From Bdellovibrionia bacterium (GTDB taxonomy: Bacteria; Bdellovibrionota; Bdellovibrionia; Bdellovibrionales; JAGQZY01): a stretch of DNA of 64,000 bases. Made by a program: the position numbers and the translations under genes. A model generated the notes under the pieces. It was given only the letters and a program-made list of their open reading frames with translations, was not told where the DNA came from and ran no database searches. Where the stretch lies: the NCBI GenBank assembly GCA_030427805.1, contig JAUICP010000001.1, forward strand, positions 248,001-312,000. The letters are read 5' to 3'. Shown in pieces: positions 53,425 to 62,988 of the stretch. Each line of letters opens with the position of its first letter. Position 1 is the first letter of the stretch.

Positions 53425-54177
53425 GTGTTAGAGATTAAAGATCTCAAGGTGAATGTTGACGAGAAACCAGTTCTAAAAGGACTTAATTTGACAGTTAAGC
53501 CTGGAGAAGTTCACGCTATTATGGGCCCCAATGGTTCGGGGAAAAGTACTTTATCTAAAGTTATCGCCGGCCATCCCGCCTATGATGTCACTTCAGGAGA
53601 AGTTCTTTACGATATTAATTTCGAAATGAAAAACTTACTTGAAATGGAGCCCGATGAGAGAGCTAAAGAAGGTATTTTTCTTGCCTTTCAATATCCTGTA
53701 GAGGTTCCTGGTGTTTCGAATAGAACATTTTTGCGAACATCATTTAATTCAATCGTTAAGCACCAGGGAAGTTCAGAGCTTTCAGAGGAACAGTTTGACG
53801 AGATTTTAAAAAAGAAAATTGAAATTGTAGAAATGAATCCTAGCTTTCTCGACCGACCAGTGAACGTTGGCTTTTCTGGTGGAGAAAAAAAACGAAATGA
53901 AATTTTGCAGATGGCCGTTTTATCTCCTCGCGTGGCCTTTCTAGATGAAACAGATTCGGGCTTAGATATTGATGCTCTAAGAATTGTTGCTAATGGTGTT
54001 AACAAGCTGAAGAGTTCAGATAATGCCATTGTTTTAATTACTCACTATCAAAGACTTCTCGATTATATCGAGCCAGATTTTGTTCATGTTTTGGCAGACG
54101 GTAAGATTATAGAAACCGGTGATAAAAACCTAGCCCATAAGCTCGAAGAAAAAGGTTACGACTGGTTGGTGCACTAA
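53425..54177 (+). CDS. sufC: Fe-S assembly ATPase SufC
   Basis: 250 residues from GTG 53425 (GAGGAG 7 bases upstream; a TTG at 53410 overlaps that site). Walker [10 protein letters not shown], signature [13 protein letters not shown], Walker [17 protein letters not shown] (the ETDSGLD form is typical of SufC). Provides ATP-driven change to the SufBCD complex. Overlaps sufD by one base (TAATG). Confidence 0.97.
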   Translation: MLEIKDLKVNVDEKPVLKGLNLTVKPGEVHAIMGPNGSGKSTLSKVIAGHPAYDVTSGEVLYDINFEMKNLLEMEPDERAKEGIFLAFQYPVEVPGVSNRTFLRTSFNSIVKHQGSSELSEEQFDEILKKKIEIVEMNPSFLDRPVNVGFSGGEKKRNEILQMAVLSPRVAFLDETDSGLDIDALRIVANGVNKLKSSDNAIVLITHYQRLLDYIEPDFVHVLADGKIIETGDKNLAHKLEEKGYDWLVH

Positions 54178-55463
54178 TGGCGATCTTTTCTAGAGAGAGT
54201 TTTGAAAATATCGAAAAACGACGAAAAGATTTGGGTTTTCCTGGATTTCTCTTAGAGGAAGCACAAAAGTCTTTCGACTATTTAGAGCAAAAAGGTCTGC
54301 CAACTAGAAAGAACGAGCGCTACAAGTATACGAACCTTGGTTTCCTAAAAGATGTAGACTTTGAGAATTCGACCATTAGTGGAGTGGGCCAATATCACAA
54401 TCCATCGTCTAACACCATACAGTTTACAAATGGATCCATTGGTATCCACTTAACAGATTCGAATGGTATTTCTGTTTTTAAATTGTCTGAGTTTTCTAAT
54501 TGGCCAGAAAAGACAAAAGATGCTTTTAAGGTACAATTTTCTAAATTTACAGAAACTGACGAGCCTTTGGAGGCCTTAAATTCTTTGCAATTTGAAGATG
54601 GTGTTTTTGTTCATATTAGTGGGAAGCAATCACAAAGCCTTCACCTAGTGCATAAAAATTCGGGTGATGACAAGCAGAATAGCTACACGACAGCTTCAAT
54701 CAGAAACTATGTTTTGATGGAGGCCAATACAAGTTTAGATCTCCTTGAAGAGTTTTCGACATTGGGTCGAGTTTATAGAAATAATACGTTCTACGCCACC
54801 TTGGGTAAGGGGGCCCGTTTAAATCGAGCTAGCCTGCAAGATGATAATATGACGTCTTTAGGGTTTTTTAATTTACGTATTAAGTTAAATAGAGATTCTT
54901 ATTTGCATAACCAAACTTTGGCGCTTGGGTCGAAGTTGAGTAGAAATAACGTTGAAGTCGATATATGTGGAGAAAATGCCGAGCTCGACCTGTTGGGAGC
55001 CTATGTGATCGAAGGTGATCAGCATAGTGATCACCATACGACAATTAACCACCATAAAGGACACAGTATCAGTCGAGAAAACTATAAAGGCCTTCTCAAT
55101 GACCAGTCCGAAGCGGTTTTTAATGGACGTGTTTATATTGCTCAAGATGCTCAGAAAACAGATTCATCTCAACTCAATAAAAATTTAGTTTTAACAGAAA
55201 AAGCTGAGGTTAATACCAAGCCTGAGCTTGAAGTATTTGCCGACGACGTTAAGGCCGCGCACGGAGCGACCGTTGGTCAATTAGATCCAGAGGAGCTTTT
55301 TTATCTTGAAAGTCGGGCCATTCCCAAAGCCGAAGCGACAAAAATGATCGCTGAAGGTTTTATTAAAGAAATTCCCATGCAGTTTCCTAATAGAGAGTAT
55401 CAAAATCTTCTTCTCGATGCGGCTACAAAGAAATTAGAAAACTTTAATTTGGAGGAGATCTAG
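54177..55463 (+). CDS. sufD: Fe-S cluster assembly protein SufD
   Basis: 428 residues. SufBD family: RKNERYKYTNL at the N-terminus, a beta-helix core and the C-terminal HGATVGQLDPEELFYLESRAI, where His and Glu residues needed for SufBD function lie. Pairs with SufB. Confidence 0.95.
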   Translation: MAIFSRESFENIEKRRKDLGFPGFLLEEAQKSFDYLEQKGLPTRKNERYKYTNLGFLKDVDFENSTISGVGQYHNPSSNTIQFTNGSIGIHLTDSNGISVFKLSEFSNWPEKTKDAFKVQFSKFTETDEPLEALNSLQFEDGVFVHISGKQSQSLHLVHKNSGDDKQNSYTTASIRNYVLMEANTSLDLLEEFSTLGRVYRNNTFYATLGKGARLNRASLQDDNMTSLGFFNLRIKLNRDSYLHNQTLALGSKLSRNNVEVDICGENAELDLLGAYVIEGDQHSDHHTTINHHKGHSISRENYKGLLNDQSEAVFNGRVYIAQDAQKTDSSQLNKNLVLTEKAEVNTKPELEVFADDVKAAHGATVGQLDPEELFYLESRAIPKAEATKMIAEGFIKEIPMQFPNREYQNLLLDAATKKLENFNLEEI

Positions 55464-55465
55464 TT

Positions 55466-56683
55466 GTGAGTCTGCTTGGTACGGCCCTTAGAAATGAATT
55501 TCCTCAGCTCAACATCAAGGTTCATGATAAACCTCTGGTTTACCTCGACAGCGCTGCATCTTCTCTTAAGGCGGCTAAGGTTGTCGATCGCGTTAACGAA
55601 TACAATCGTTTTGAAACTTCAAATGTTCACAGGGGAATACACTGGCTGAGTCAAAAAGGCACAGAGAACTATGAAAAAGCGCGAGAAACAATTGCTCGTT
55701 TTCTAAACGCCAAATCGCCCAACGAAATCATTTTTACCCGGGGTACCACCGAGTCAGCAAACCTAGTGGCCTACTCCTACGCCCGCCATTTTTTACAAGC
55801 GGGTGATGAAATACTGTTAACTGAGTTAGAGCACCATTCGAATATTATTCCCTGGCAAGTTGTTGCCCAAGAAAAGTCTTTAAAAATTAACGTCGTTCCG
55901 ATTACTGACGAGGGAAGTTTAGATTTAGTAAAACTCGAAGAATTGCTTACGGAAAAAACTAAGCTCGTCGCTCTACAGTCGAGTTCTAATGTTTTTGGTT
56001 CAGACAATGATATAAAGTTAATATCAGAAAAAGCCCACACTAAGGGTGCCAAAGTTTTTGTGGATGCGGCTCAAACGCCGTCCCATAAACCTATCGATGT
56101 TCAATCTTTGAATTGCGACTTTCTCGCGTTTTCTGGCCATAAAGTTTTTGGTCCCTATGGTATTGGGGTTCTTTACGCTAAAGAGAGTCTTCTCAACGAA
56201 ATGCCTCCCTATCAAACCGGCGGGTCCATGATCTCTGAAGTTTATTTTGAGGAATCAAAATACCTTCAAGCCCCGCAGAGGTTCGAGGCAGGGACGCCAA
56301 ACGTTTCTGGAGCTATAGGCCTGGCGACGGCGGTCCAATTTGTTCAAGATCTTGGTTATGATCAGATTCAATTTCATAACAAAGAGCTTATAAAGGCTCT
56401 TTTTGATGAGCTGAGCCAAATTGATGATATAGAGATTTATGGTCCCAAAAATCGTTCGGCAGCCATATTTTCTTTCAATTTTAAGGGAATTCACGCCTCT
56501 GACATTGGCAGCATCATTGACAATGAGGGAATTGCTATTAGAACAGGACATCATTGTTGCCAGCCTCTAATGAGAAGGCTTGGCGTTACTGCGAGCTGCA
56601 GGGCTTCTTTTTCGATTTATAATACCATCGAAGAGGTAGAGCTTTTAAAGAAGGTTTTAGTAAAAGCAAAAGGATTTTTTTAA
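55466..56683 (+). CDS. sufS: cysteine desulfurase SufS
   Basis: 405 residues, GTG start with GGAGGA upstream. Class V aminotransferase fold: PLP Lys in LAFSGHKVFGPYGIG (about 223-237) and persulfide Cys in IRTGHHCCQPLM. Supplies sulfur from cysteine. No SufE or SufU gene is present in the operon, so the sulfur relay partner is not visible here. Confidence 0.95.
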   Translation: MSLLGTALRNEFPQLNIKVHDKPLVYLDSAASSLKAAKVVDRVNEYNRFETSNVHRGIHWLSQKGTENYEKARETIARFLNAKSPNEIIFTRGTTESANLVAYSYARHFLQAGDEILLTELEHHSNIIPWQVVAQEKSLKINVVPITDEGSLDLVKLEELLTEKTKLVALQSSSNVFGSDNDIKLISEKAHTKGAKVFVDAAQTPSHKPIDVQSLNCDFLAFSGHKVFGPYGIGVLYAKESLLNEMPPYQTGGSMISEVYFEESKYLQAPQRFEAGTPNVSGAIGLATAVQFVQDLGYDQIQFHNKELIKALFDELSQIDDIEIYGPKNRSAAIFSFNFKGIHASDIGSIIDNEGIAIRTGHHCCQPLMRRLGVTASCRASFSIYNTIEEVELLKKVLVKAKGFF

Positions 56684-57247
56684 ATGTCAGAAGACGTTCT
56701 AGTTCGAACATTACCAACTCCAAACCCACAAGCTATTAAGTTTGTTGTCAACAAGGCCATCAAAGAGACTGGTAAGGCAACCTTTGAAGGCCCAAATGAT
56801 ACAAAGGGTTTGCGTTTGGCCGAAGACCTTTTCGCAGTATCAGGCGTAATTCAGCTTCATATGTTTGAAAATGTTGTGACAGTGACCTATGCAGAAGAGG
56901 CTGACCCACAGCAGTTAAAAGACAACGTCATTGCTGTTTTGAAAAGTCGTCTTCCTGTACACGATCCAAGCTTTGTCCTTGAAGAGGAGAAAAAGAAAGA
57001 TCGTTCCCAATTGTCTCCAGAGCTTCAGCAGATTGAAGAAATCCTTGATCGGACCATTCGCCCAGCTCTTCAGGCCGATGGCGGAGACCTCGATGCACTC
57101 GACTATGATAACGAAGAGAAGATACTGGAAGTCAGGTATCAGGGGGCCTGTGGCTCCTGTCCAAGTTCAATGTTTGGAACCCTCGAAGCAATTCGCGGAA
57201 TTCTCAAGGATGAATTCGATCCCGAAATCGAAATTATGATTGGTTAA
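56684..57247 (+). CDS. Nfu-type Fe-S scaffold/carrier (Nfu_N plus NifU C-terminal domain)
   Basis: 187 residues. N-terminal Nfu_N domain (about 1-90: RTLPTPNPQAIKFVV) and C-terminal NifU-like domain with GACGSCPSSMFGTLEAI (CxxC cluster ligands). Same domain order as NFU1. Its place at the end of the suf operon suggests it delivers clusters to target proteins. Confidence 0.93.
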   Translation: MSEDVLVRTLPTPNPQAIKFVVNKAIKETGKATFEGPNDTKGLRLAEDLFAVSGVIQLHMFENVVTVTYAEEADPQQLKDNVIAVLKSRLPVHDPSFVLEEEKKKDRSQLSPELQQIEEILDRTIRPALQADGGDLDALDYDNEEKILEVRYQGACGSCPSSMFGTLEAIRGILKDEFDPEIEIMIG

Positions 57248-57256
57248 TTGCAAATA

Positions 57257-57901
57257 CTAAAACTGAACTCGCTGTTTACTCATATCAATTTTGAAGTCAT
57301 TCACTGATTGAGCGTGGACCTTGTTTAAGCTGCCCGCGTTGGGACGGCTGTTAAATTGATCGATGTATCCATAATTTTCGCCATTGATTTCTTCGAAGGC
57401 ATGAAAAAAGACTCTTTGGTTGAGTTCCTGTTCTTCGAGCTCAATAACGAATTCATAGACTTTACCAGCTTTAACACCTGAGAGACTATGTTCCACTTCG
57501 CCCTCTAAAACATCAGCAGTTTCACCAAGTATCCACTTCACTTTGAGCTCTGGAATATCCTTTGTGGTTTTGACGATGCCTTTAAGTACAAGTTTGTCCT
57601 CATTACTACTTTCGAGTTTTTCTACCTTTGAACTTATGTGACCTAGGACTTTAGCTCTCGCATGAAGATGAATTTGTGCCTGGGCTTTGAGGACGTCCTG
57701 TTTACTCATTTTAGAAAATGCAGATTTCGAATCGACAGTATGGCTCGATACCAATGAATTCGTTGGTACTGAGGCGATATCCCTTTTGATTGCCCCTTGT
57801 GAAAATGCAAATAGGTGTGCCCCAACACCGATGAGTGCCGTAACAATCACTCCCAATGCAAAAACCATCCAATTTTGATTTTTCTCACTTTTTTGCGCCA
57901 T
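57257..57901 (-). CDS. membrane-anchored periplasmic protein, unknown
   Basis: 214 residues from ATG 57901 (GGGAGG upstream; a longer in-frame start would lie inside the preceding gene). One span (WMVFALGVIVTALIGVGAHLFAF), then a helical linker and a beta-rich domain (about 105-185) resembling a fibronectin-like or adhesion fold. No family recognised. Follows the metalloprotease gene by 22 bp and is probably co-transcribed with it. Confidence 0.6.
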   Translation of the reverse strand: MAQKSEKNQNWMVFALGVIVTALIGVGAHLFAFSQGAIKRDIASVPTNSLVSSHTVDSKSAFSKMSKQDVLKAQAQIHLHARAKVLGHISSKVEKLESSNEDKLVLKGIVKTTKDIPELKVKWILGETADVLEGEVEHSLSGVKAGKVYEFVIELEEQELNQRVFFHAFEEINGENYGYIDQFNSRPNAGSLNKVHAQSVNDFKIDMSKQRVQF

Positions 57902-57923
57902 AGGCAAAAAATCCTCCCTAAAT

Positions 57924-59717
57924 CTATAGCGTTGAACAATAGTTGTCGCCATTCACCTTGAGCTGGTAAGTCGCCGGGCTAATGACTTTGTTTCTATTGC
58001 CAAAACTATCTTTCAAAGTAGAAGAACCAGTGTAGAGCATGACATTGATGATATAGGTTCCCTGAACTAAACAATTTAATGATATGGTTTCAGACCCCGT
58101 AGTCGCACCACTAGAAAGTTCATTCGCGCTTGAGGCCAAAGCCGTTCCGTAGCGGTAACTTTCTCGGTAAAGGTAGATATCGAGATCGGCTGGATTGGTT
58201 GAGCTTGTTGAATAGCTCAACTCAATATTTACAGCCCCACCGGGGTGGTCATAAACATAGAAGTCGTTTGATACTAACTGGTTTGATAGACTAAAGGGTC
58301 CGTTGTCTGAAAAATTATCAGAGTCATCAGTGACAGTGACTTGGCAACTATTAGTCGTCGCTGCCGCTGGCGTTGCGTATTCCGCTCGATTGGCGATGTG
58401 TTTCTCAGCAGTTCGAACCGTACTCCAATCTCCAGCACCACCGAGAGCACTCTGTAATTCATGGAGGTAGCCCATGTTCGAAAACTTATTAGAACTTTGA
58501 TTAAAACCGCCAGTGAATACCGCCCAAAACTCTGCAAAGGGTTGAGTGATATCATCTTCTGCGGGAGCTTCATTATTTGTATCCGTTACATCCCAAAGAA
58601 GTCTTGAGATCGAGAATTCTCTGAAAATTCCTTCGCTGGCTCTAATGGGAACATCCGAATTGATTCGAGTTTGTCCTCCGGCGCTAGCGTCTTCTAAGTT
58701 TAAATTGAAAAGAAGGCCAGGGGTACCATCGGCAGTACCAGAGGTGTCTCTGTATTGAGGAGTTCCAGTAACAGCCGCTTGAAAGTAATTGGCAAAACCT
58801 TCACTCCAAGCGAGACGAGCATCAATGATGGCGTCCCCATTGTGAAAGCCCCCGGGACTTGATGATTTAGACATCACGTCTTCGATATAGTGACCGTATT
58901 CGTGAATGATTACGGAGTCATCAAAGTGATCAGTATCTGAGTTGTCGACGTCGCCACTATCTCCACCCAAAATAAAAAGCTGATTTTGTCCGGTGAGGTA
59001 ATAGCTGACTGGTCCAGAATTAACGTAAGAACCTGGATTAAATCCCTTGGTCCAAAAGGTCTGAGCAATCGGAACACTTTGGGGATTAAAAGGGACACAG
59101 CCCGAGTAAGTGGCGTTGCAGTTGGTTGTTTCATCAACCAAAAACTTACTGGCACTTACAATTTTGTCGAAAATATTAAAAGCACCACCTTCAAGAGTAC
59201 CCGTTGCAGACGCGGTGATTGTCCCCACTGATTTGTCAGCATCGGCCGTAAAGCTGACAGAAATCGAATAATGGTTTTCGTTTGTGGGATTATCGAGAAC
59301 GTAAACCCGTGCCACTGAATTATCTGCCCGAGCATTCACATAGATCGTATAATCAGAACCTGTTTGCGGCACACTTAGGCTAAAAGTCCCGTCGGCTGCG
59401 GTTTCTCCACATTGAATGATATTGTCACTCGCATCTTTCACCATAATTTCGGCAAAGCGAATGGGGTTAGGGCCAGCAACGGCACCGTTACCATTTGAGC
59501 GATACTCATAATTCGCGGTACCAGTTATTGTGTGAGCTGGACTATAGCTAGTTTGGGTGCTGCAGTAAGTTTCAGCAGATAGGGTTTGCGGAGGGGCGCT
59601 TGATATAAAGGATGCAGCACCAGTGCACTGAACTTCATCAGACTTTGGTTCGTCACCACAAGCCGATAGTATTAATAAAGCTACTAAAGCGAAAACAGTA
59701 TTATAAAAAGCCTTCAT
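57924..59717 (-). CDS. metalloprotease-like lipoprotein
   Basis: 597 residues from ATG 59717 (a GTG three codons earlier is possible). Lipobox ALLILSAC. A beta-rich, carboxypeptidase-regulatory-like region (about 75-150: EIMVKDASDNIIQCGETAADGTF), then a zinc protease core with IIHEYGHYIEDV (HExxH) and downstream SEGFANYF, the third-ligand Glu of gluzincins. A C-terminal beta domain resembling a pre-peptidase C-terminal domain follows (about 475-597). Acts at the cell surface or in the periplasm. Confidence 0.82.
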   Translation of the reverse strand: MKAFYNTVFALVALLILSACGDEPKSDEVQCTGAASFISSAPPQTLSAETYCSTQTSYSPAHTITGTANYEYRSNGNGAVAGPNPIRFAEIMVKDASDNIIQCGETAADGTFSLSVPQTGSDYTIYVNARADNSVARVYVLDNPTNENHYSISVSFTADADKSVGTITASATGTLEGGAFNIFDKIVSASKFLVDETTNCNATYSGCVPFNPQSVPIAQTFWTKGFNPGSYVNSGPVSYYLTGQNQLFILGGDSGDVDNSDTDHFDDSVIIHEYGHYIEDVMSKSSSPGGFHNGDAIIDARLAWSEGFANYFQAAVTGTPQYRDTSGTADGTPGLLFNLNLEDASAGGQTRINSDVPIRASEGIFREFSISRLLWDVTDTNNEAPAEDDITQPFAEFWAVFTGGFNQSSNKFSNMGYLHELQSALGGAGDWSTVRTAEKHIANRAEYATPAAATTNSCQVTVTDDSDNFSDNGPFSLSNQLVSNDFYVYDHPGGAVNIELSYSTSSTNPADLDIYLYRESYRYGTALASSANELSSGATTGSETISLNCLVQGTYIINVMLYTGSSTLKDSFGNRNKVISPATYQLKVNGDNYCSTL

Positions 59718-59773
59718 TACATCCACACTACTCTAAGCCCCACAATTATTTATCGGTTGAAGACAGCATTTCT

Positions 59774-59802
59774 TTGACAAAAAGCTTGGTTATTTCAATA
59801 AT
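59774..59802 (+). promoter_or_regulatory. promoter of the ftsEX operon
   Basis: Perfect -35 TTGACA (59774-59779), 17-bp spacer, -10 AATAAT (59797-59802). A leader of about 110 nt precedes the first start codon. Confidence 0.7.
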
Positions 59803-59919
59803 TTATCGGTCCATTTTGGGATCGATTTTGGTCTTGAAATTGGCCAAATTTTTGACAAAAATATTGTAATTTCGAGCTTCAAAAACGGAGCTTATTTTTG
59901 GGATAAAGGAAACTTTCAG

Positions 59920-60174
59920 TTGGAACAGGGATTTAACACTGACGTTGCGTACAATGGATTAAACTACCATGTTCAGACTGAAGACTGGGGTGTTGCTAAT
60001 CCCTATATTGTAAGTCGGGTTTACAAAAATGGAGCAGTACTTAGATCCTTCAAGACTCCCTACACTCAGATCGATATCAACCCGCTCCTAGCCCATAGTG
60101 AAGTCATTCAAAGCGCTGTAAAATATCAGCATCAAAAAATTCTAGACCTGCTGGTTTCTGGCCAATTGCTCTAG
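59920..60174 (+). CDS. small conserved protein of the YHVQTED type
   Basis: 84 residues, TTG start with AAAGGA upstream. The core GLNYHVQTEDWGVANPYIVSR followed by KTPYTQI matches a small uncharacterised family that I recall from Deltaproteobacteria-like genomes (from memory, not searched). No signal peptide. It opens the ftsE-ftsX-envC-ctpA operon, which hints at a link to division or wall cleavage. Confidence 0.7.
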   Translation: MEQGFNTDVAYNGLNYHVQTEDWGVANPYIVSRVYKNGAVLRSFKTPYTQIDINPLLAHSEVIQSAVKYQHQKILDLLVSGQLL

Positions 60175-60193
60175 GCCTCGATACAATCTAATA

Positions 60194-60856
60194 ATGATAC
60201 AGTTTTCCCACGTCTATAAGACTTATTTGGGGCCCGTTCATGCCCTTAGAAATATTGAATTTGAAATCGATAAAGGCGAATTTGTTTTTTTGACAGGGCC
60301 GAGCGGCGCAGGAAAGACAACGCTTTTTCGAATGATTTCTGCCTACGATAAACCAAGCTCCGGAGTGGTTAGAGTTTCGGGAAGTAGCATTGATGAATTG
60401 AATGCCAATACAGTTGCTTATTTTCGCAGAAAAATTGGTGTTGTCTTTCAAGATTTCAAACTTCTGAAGGACCGAACCTTGGCTGAAAATGTAGCCTTAC
60501 CACTCACCGTAAAGGGGCATCCTCAAGAATTGATCGATCAAAAGGTGAATGAGCTTCTGGATCAATTGGGTCTTTCCCATAGAAAGTATCAATATCCAGC
60601 GCAAATTTCTGGTGGTGAGCAACAAAGGGTCGCAATAGCCCGAGCGCTAATTCACCAACCTGGGGTACTTATTGCCGATGAGCCCACTGGAAACTTAGAT
60701 CCGCAATTGAGTGAAGAGATAATGGACCTTCTTGAGTCGGTAAATGCCCAGGGAACTACGGTCTTCGTGGCAACCCATGATCACGAGCTTGTAAGGCGAA
60801 GGGCTAAAAGAGTCATAGAGCTGGCGGGCGGTCAGATCGTAAGGGATTCAAGATAA
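60194..60856 (+). CDS. ftsE: cell division ATPase FtsE
   Basis: 220 residues. Walker A GPSGAGKTTL, signature ISGGEQQRVAIAR, Walker B VLIADEPTGNLDP, H-loop VATHDHELVR. ATP hydrolysis drives FtsX to activate a periplasmic amidase activator. Overlaps ftsX by one base. Confidence 0.95.
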   Translation: MIQFSHVYKTYLGPVHALRNIEFEIDKGEFVFLTGPSGAGKTTLFRMISAYDKPSSGVVRVSGSSIDELNANTVAYFRRKIGVVFQDFKLLKDRTLAENVALPLTVKGHPQELIDQKVNELLDQLGLSHRKYQYPAQISGGEQQRVAIARALIHQPGVLIADEPTGNLDPQLSEEIMDLLESVNAQGTTVFVATHDHELVRRRAKRVIELAGGQIVRDSR

Positions 60857-61776
60857 TGAAAAACCTCATGTCTTCATACGCTCGAACTTGGGCGCAGCAT
60901 ACAGGAATACAGTTCGCAACACTTTCGATTCTTAGTGCCACATTAACAGTCGTTGCTATCGTTTTTGTGACATCGTTTAACGTCAACCGTATTATGACCC
61001 AATGGGGAACGGATATAAAATTAACAGCCTATCTCGAGGATGATAAAGACCTCGACTTTGCACTTCTCGAAAAGAAGATTCAGGGAATGGATTCGGTAAA
61101 GGCTGTTGAATTCGTGGGTAAAGAAAGAGCTCTTCAGATTTTTAATAATCAGCTCAAGGACATTACCCCGGAATTTCTGAATGAAGATTTAGATGCCAAC
61201 CCACTTCCTAATAGCTTCGAAATTACTCTAAAAGAGCAGATCAAGAATTCTGAAAGCTACGAAGTACTTACCAAGCAAGCGAGTTTGATTTCTGGATTCG
61301 AAGGAATCGAAGATGTCTCTTATGGCCAATCTTGGCTTAAAAACTATTCAGCCTTTGTGTCTGGTGTTACTACGAGTGGAGTCGTTGTCATTTTAATTCT
61401 TTTGGTGGGCTCTTTGTTTATCATAGGCAACTCAATTCGTTCGTCGATCTCCAGTAGAAAAGAAGAAATTGAAATCCTCGAGCTTGTGGGCGCAACCCGA
61501 TTTAGTATTCGACTCCCCTTTGTTTTTGAGGGCTTCGTTACTGGGGCACTCACTTCAGCCATAGGATTGTTTATTTGCTTCTTTTTATTCAGCTGGGCCA
61601 AAGCAATCATTAGTCAATCGGCTGTTCTGGCGCGGTTGTCAGAAACAATGCAGTTTTTCGATTACAGCTTTATTTTCTTGTTTGTATTAGGCGGTGCTCT
61701 TATTGGTGGACTTGGTTCGTTTCTCACTGTTCGAGGAATTAACGATGGTTGGTCGGCTAGTCAGGGGGCCAATTAA
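60856..61776 (+). CDS. ftsX: cell division membrane protein FtsX
   Basis: 306 residues. Four spans with a large periplasmic loop between spans 1 and 2 (about 42-165: LTAYLEDDKDLDFALLEKKI and FVGKERALQIF). Relays the FtsE signal across the membrane to the EnvC-like protein encoded next, directly adjacent. Confidence 0.93.
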   Translation: MKNLMSSYARTWAQHTGIQFATLSILSATLTVVAIVFVTSFNVNRIMTQWGTDIKLTAYLEDDKDLDFALLEKKIQGMDSVKAVEFVGKERALQIFNNQLKDITPEFLNEDLDANPLPNSFEITLKEQIKNSESYEVLTKQASLISGFEGIEDVSYGQSWLKNYSAFVSGVTTSGVVVILILLVGSLFIIGNSIRSSISSRKEEIEILELVGATRFSIRLPFVFEGFVTGALTSAIGLFICFFLFSWAKAIISQSAVLARLSETMQFFDYSFIFLFVLGGALIGGLGSFLTVRGINDGWSASQGAN

Positions 61777-62988
61777 ATGAAACGTAGCTTCGTTTTTTTC
61801 ATTTTCATACTTTTTTCTTTTGAGTGGGTCTGGTCTGCAAATGCAGTTAGGTCATTTGAAAAAAGAAATGAATTTGAAGACAACTTAGTGAAAGTTGAAG
61901 CCCAAGAGCTCGCTGAAGAAATAAGTCGCCAACAAGAGCTTATTTCTGCGGCCGAAAAGGAAAGGCGCAAAGTTCTTGGAAACGTTTACGAGATTCGTAA
62001 ACGGCTAAAAAAAGTAGAAAAAGAAAAATCAATTTTAGTCGATAAAATGATTCACTACAAAGCCAATGTAAAAGAAGTCGCCAAGAGAGTTGTCGAGCTA
62101 GAGACTCTATTAAAAGAGCAAAATAAAATTCTACGTGAGCGACTTAAATCCCTTTACAAGGTCAGTGGTCGAGGGGTGATACAGATTTTGTTTTCGACAC
62201 AAACGCCTTCTGAACTCGATAAGAACTTAAGGTTTTTTAAATTGATAACGGAACAAGACTATCAATTGGTAAGTAGCTATCGAAAAAATGTCCAACTATT
62301 GGTAAACAAAAAAGAAGCCTTACAAGATCAAGTTAAAAAGCTACTGACTTATGAAGAAAAAATTAAGAGTAAAGAGGGGCAGCTAGAAGTTGTCCATAGG
62401 CGGAAGCGTTCTTACTTAAAAGACATTGATAAAAAGCGAAATAAAGATATTGCTAAGCTAAAAGGAATTCGACTCAAGTCAAAAAAGTTATTCGAGGACC
62501 AAGACCAAGAAGATCTCATCCAAATATTAAAGACGAGCTTTTTCGAATCGAAGGGCAAGCTACCCGTACCCGTTGCCGGAGATCTGAAGCAAGATTACGG
62601 GTTAGTGACAGATGAAGAGCTCAGTACAAGAATTAGTCATAAAGGCTATTTTTATGAGAGCTTAGCCCCCATTCCTGTCTTTGCAATTGCCGACGGAGTA
62701 ATAAAGTACAAGGGCGATATTCCTGGGTTTGGCCAGACAACGATTATTGATCACGGACATAATTATTATTCCGTATATTCAAATATGGGCGAAATTATTT
62801 TATCTATGGGAGATTCAGTAAAGGCCGGAAGCGAGATCGGCAGCACTGGCCCTGGAGGATCAAGGTTCGATCCTGGATTATATTTCGAAATTCGACACTT
62901 TTCTGAGCCACTTGATCCCGGTAAGTGGTTAAAGAAAAGAAAGCAGAGAATTGCTAAGACAAGTACTAAAGATGGAGACCAATTATGA
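61777..62988 (+). CDS. EnvC-like murein hydrolase activator with degenerate LytM domain
   Basis: 403 residues. Signal peptide, long coiled coil (about 30-235), then a LytM/M23 fold (about 270-390). The zinc ligands are lost: the HxxxD position reads HKGYF, YAHL reads YSNM and HLHFE reads GLYFE. Loss of zinc ligands is the mark of EnvC-type activators, which switch on amidases under FtsEX control. Adjacent to ftsX, overlapping the next gene by 4 bp. Confidence 0.9.
   Translation: MKRSFVFFIFILFSFEWVWSANAVRSFEKRNEFEDNLVKVEAQELAEEISRQQELISAAEKERRKVLGNVYEIRKRLKKVEKEKSILVDKMIHYKANVKEVAKRVVELETLLKEQNKILRERLKSLYKVSGRGVIQILFSTQTPSELDKNLRFFKLITEQDYQLVSSYRKNVQLLVNKKEALQDQVKKLLTYEEKIKSKEGQLEVVHRRKRSYLKDIDKKRNKDIAKLKGIRLKSKKLFEDQDQEDLIQILKTSFFESKGKLPVPVAGDLKQDYGLVTDEELSTRISHKGYFYESLAPIPVFAIADGVIKYKGDIPGFGQTTIIDHGHNYYSVYSNMGEIILSMGDSVKAGSEIGSTGPGGSRFDPGLYFEIRHFSEPLDPGKWLKKRKQRIAKTSTKDGDQL

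Noticed and set aside
59852-59857. Second TTGACA in the ftsEX leader
   Set aside because: No -10 box at 15-19 bp downstream.
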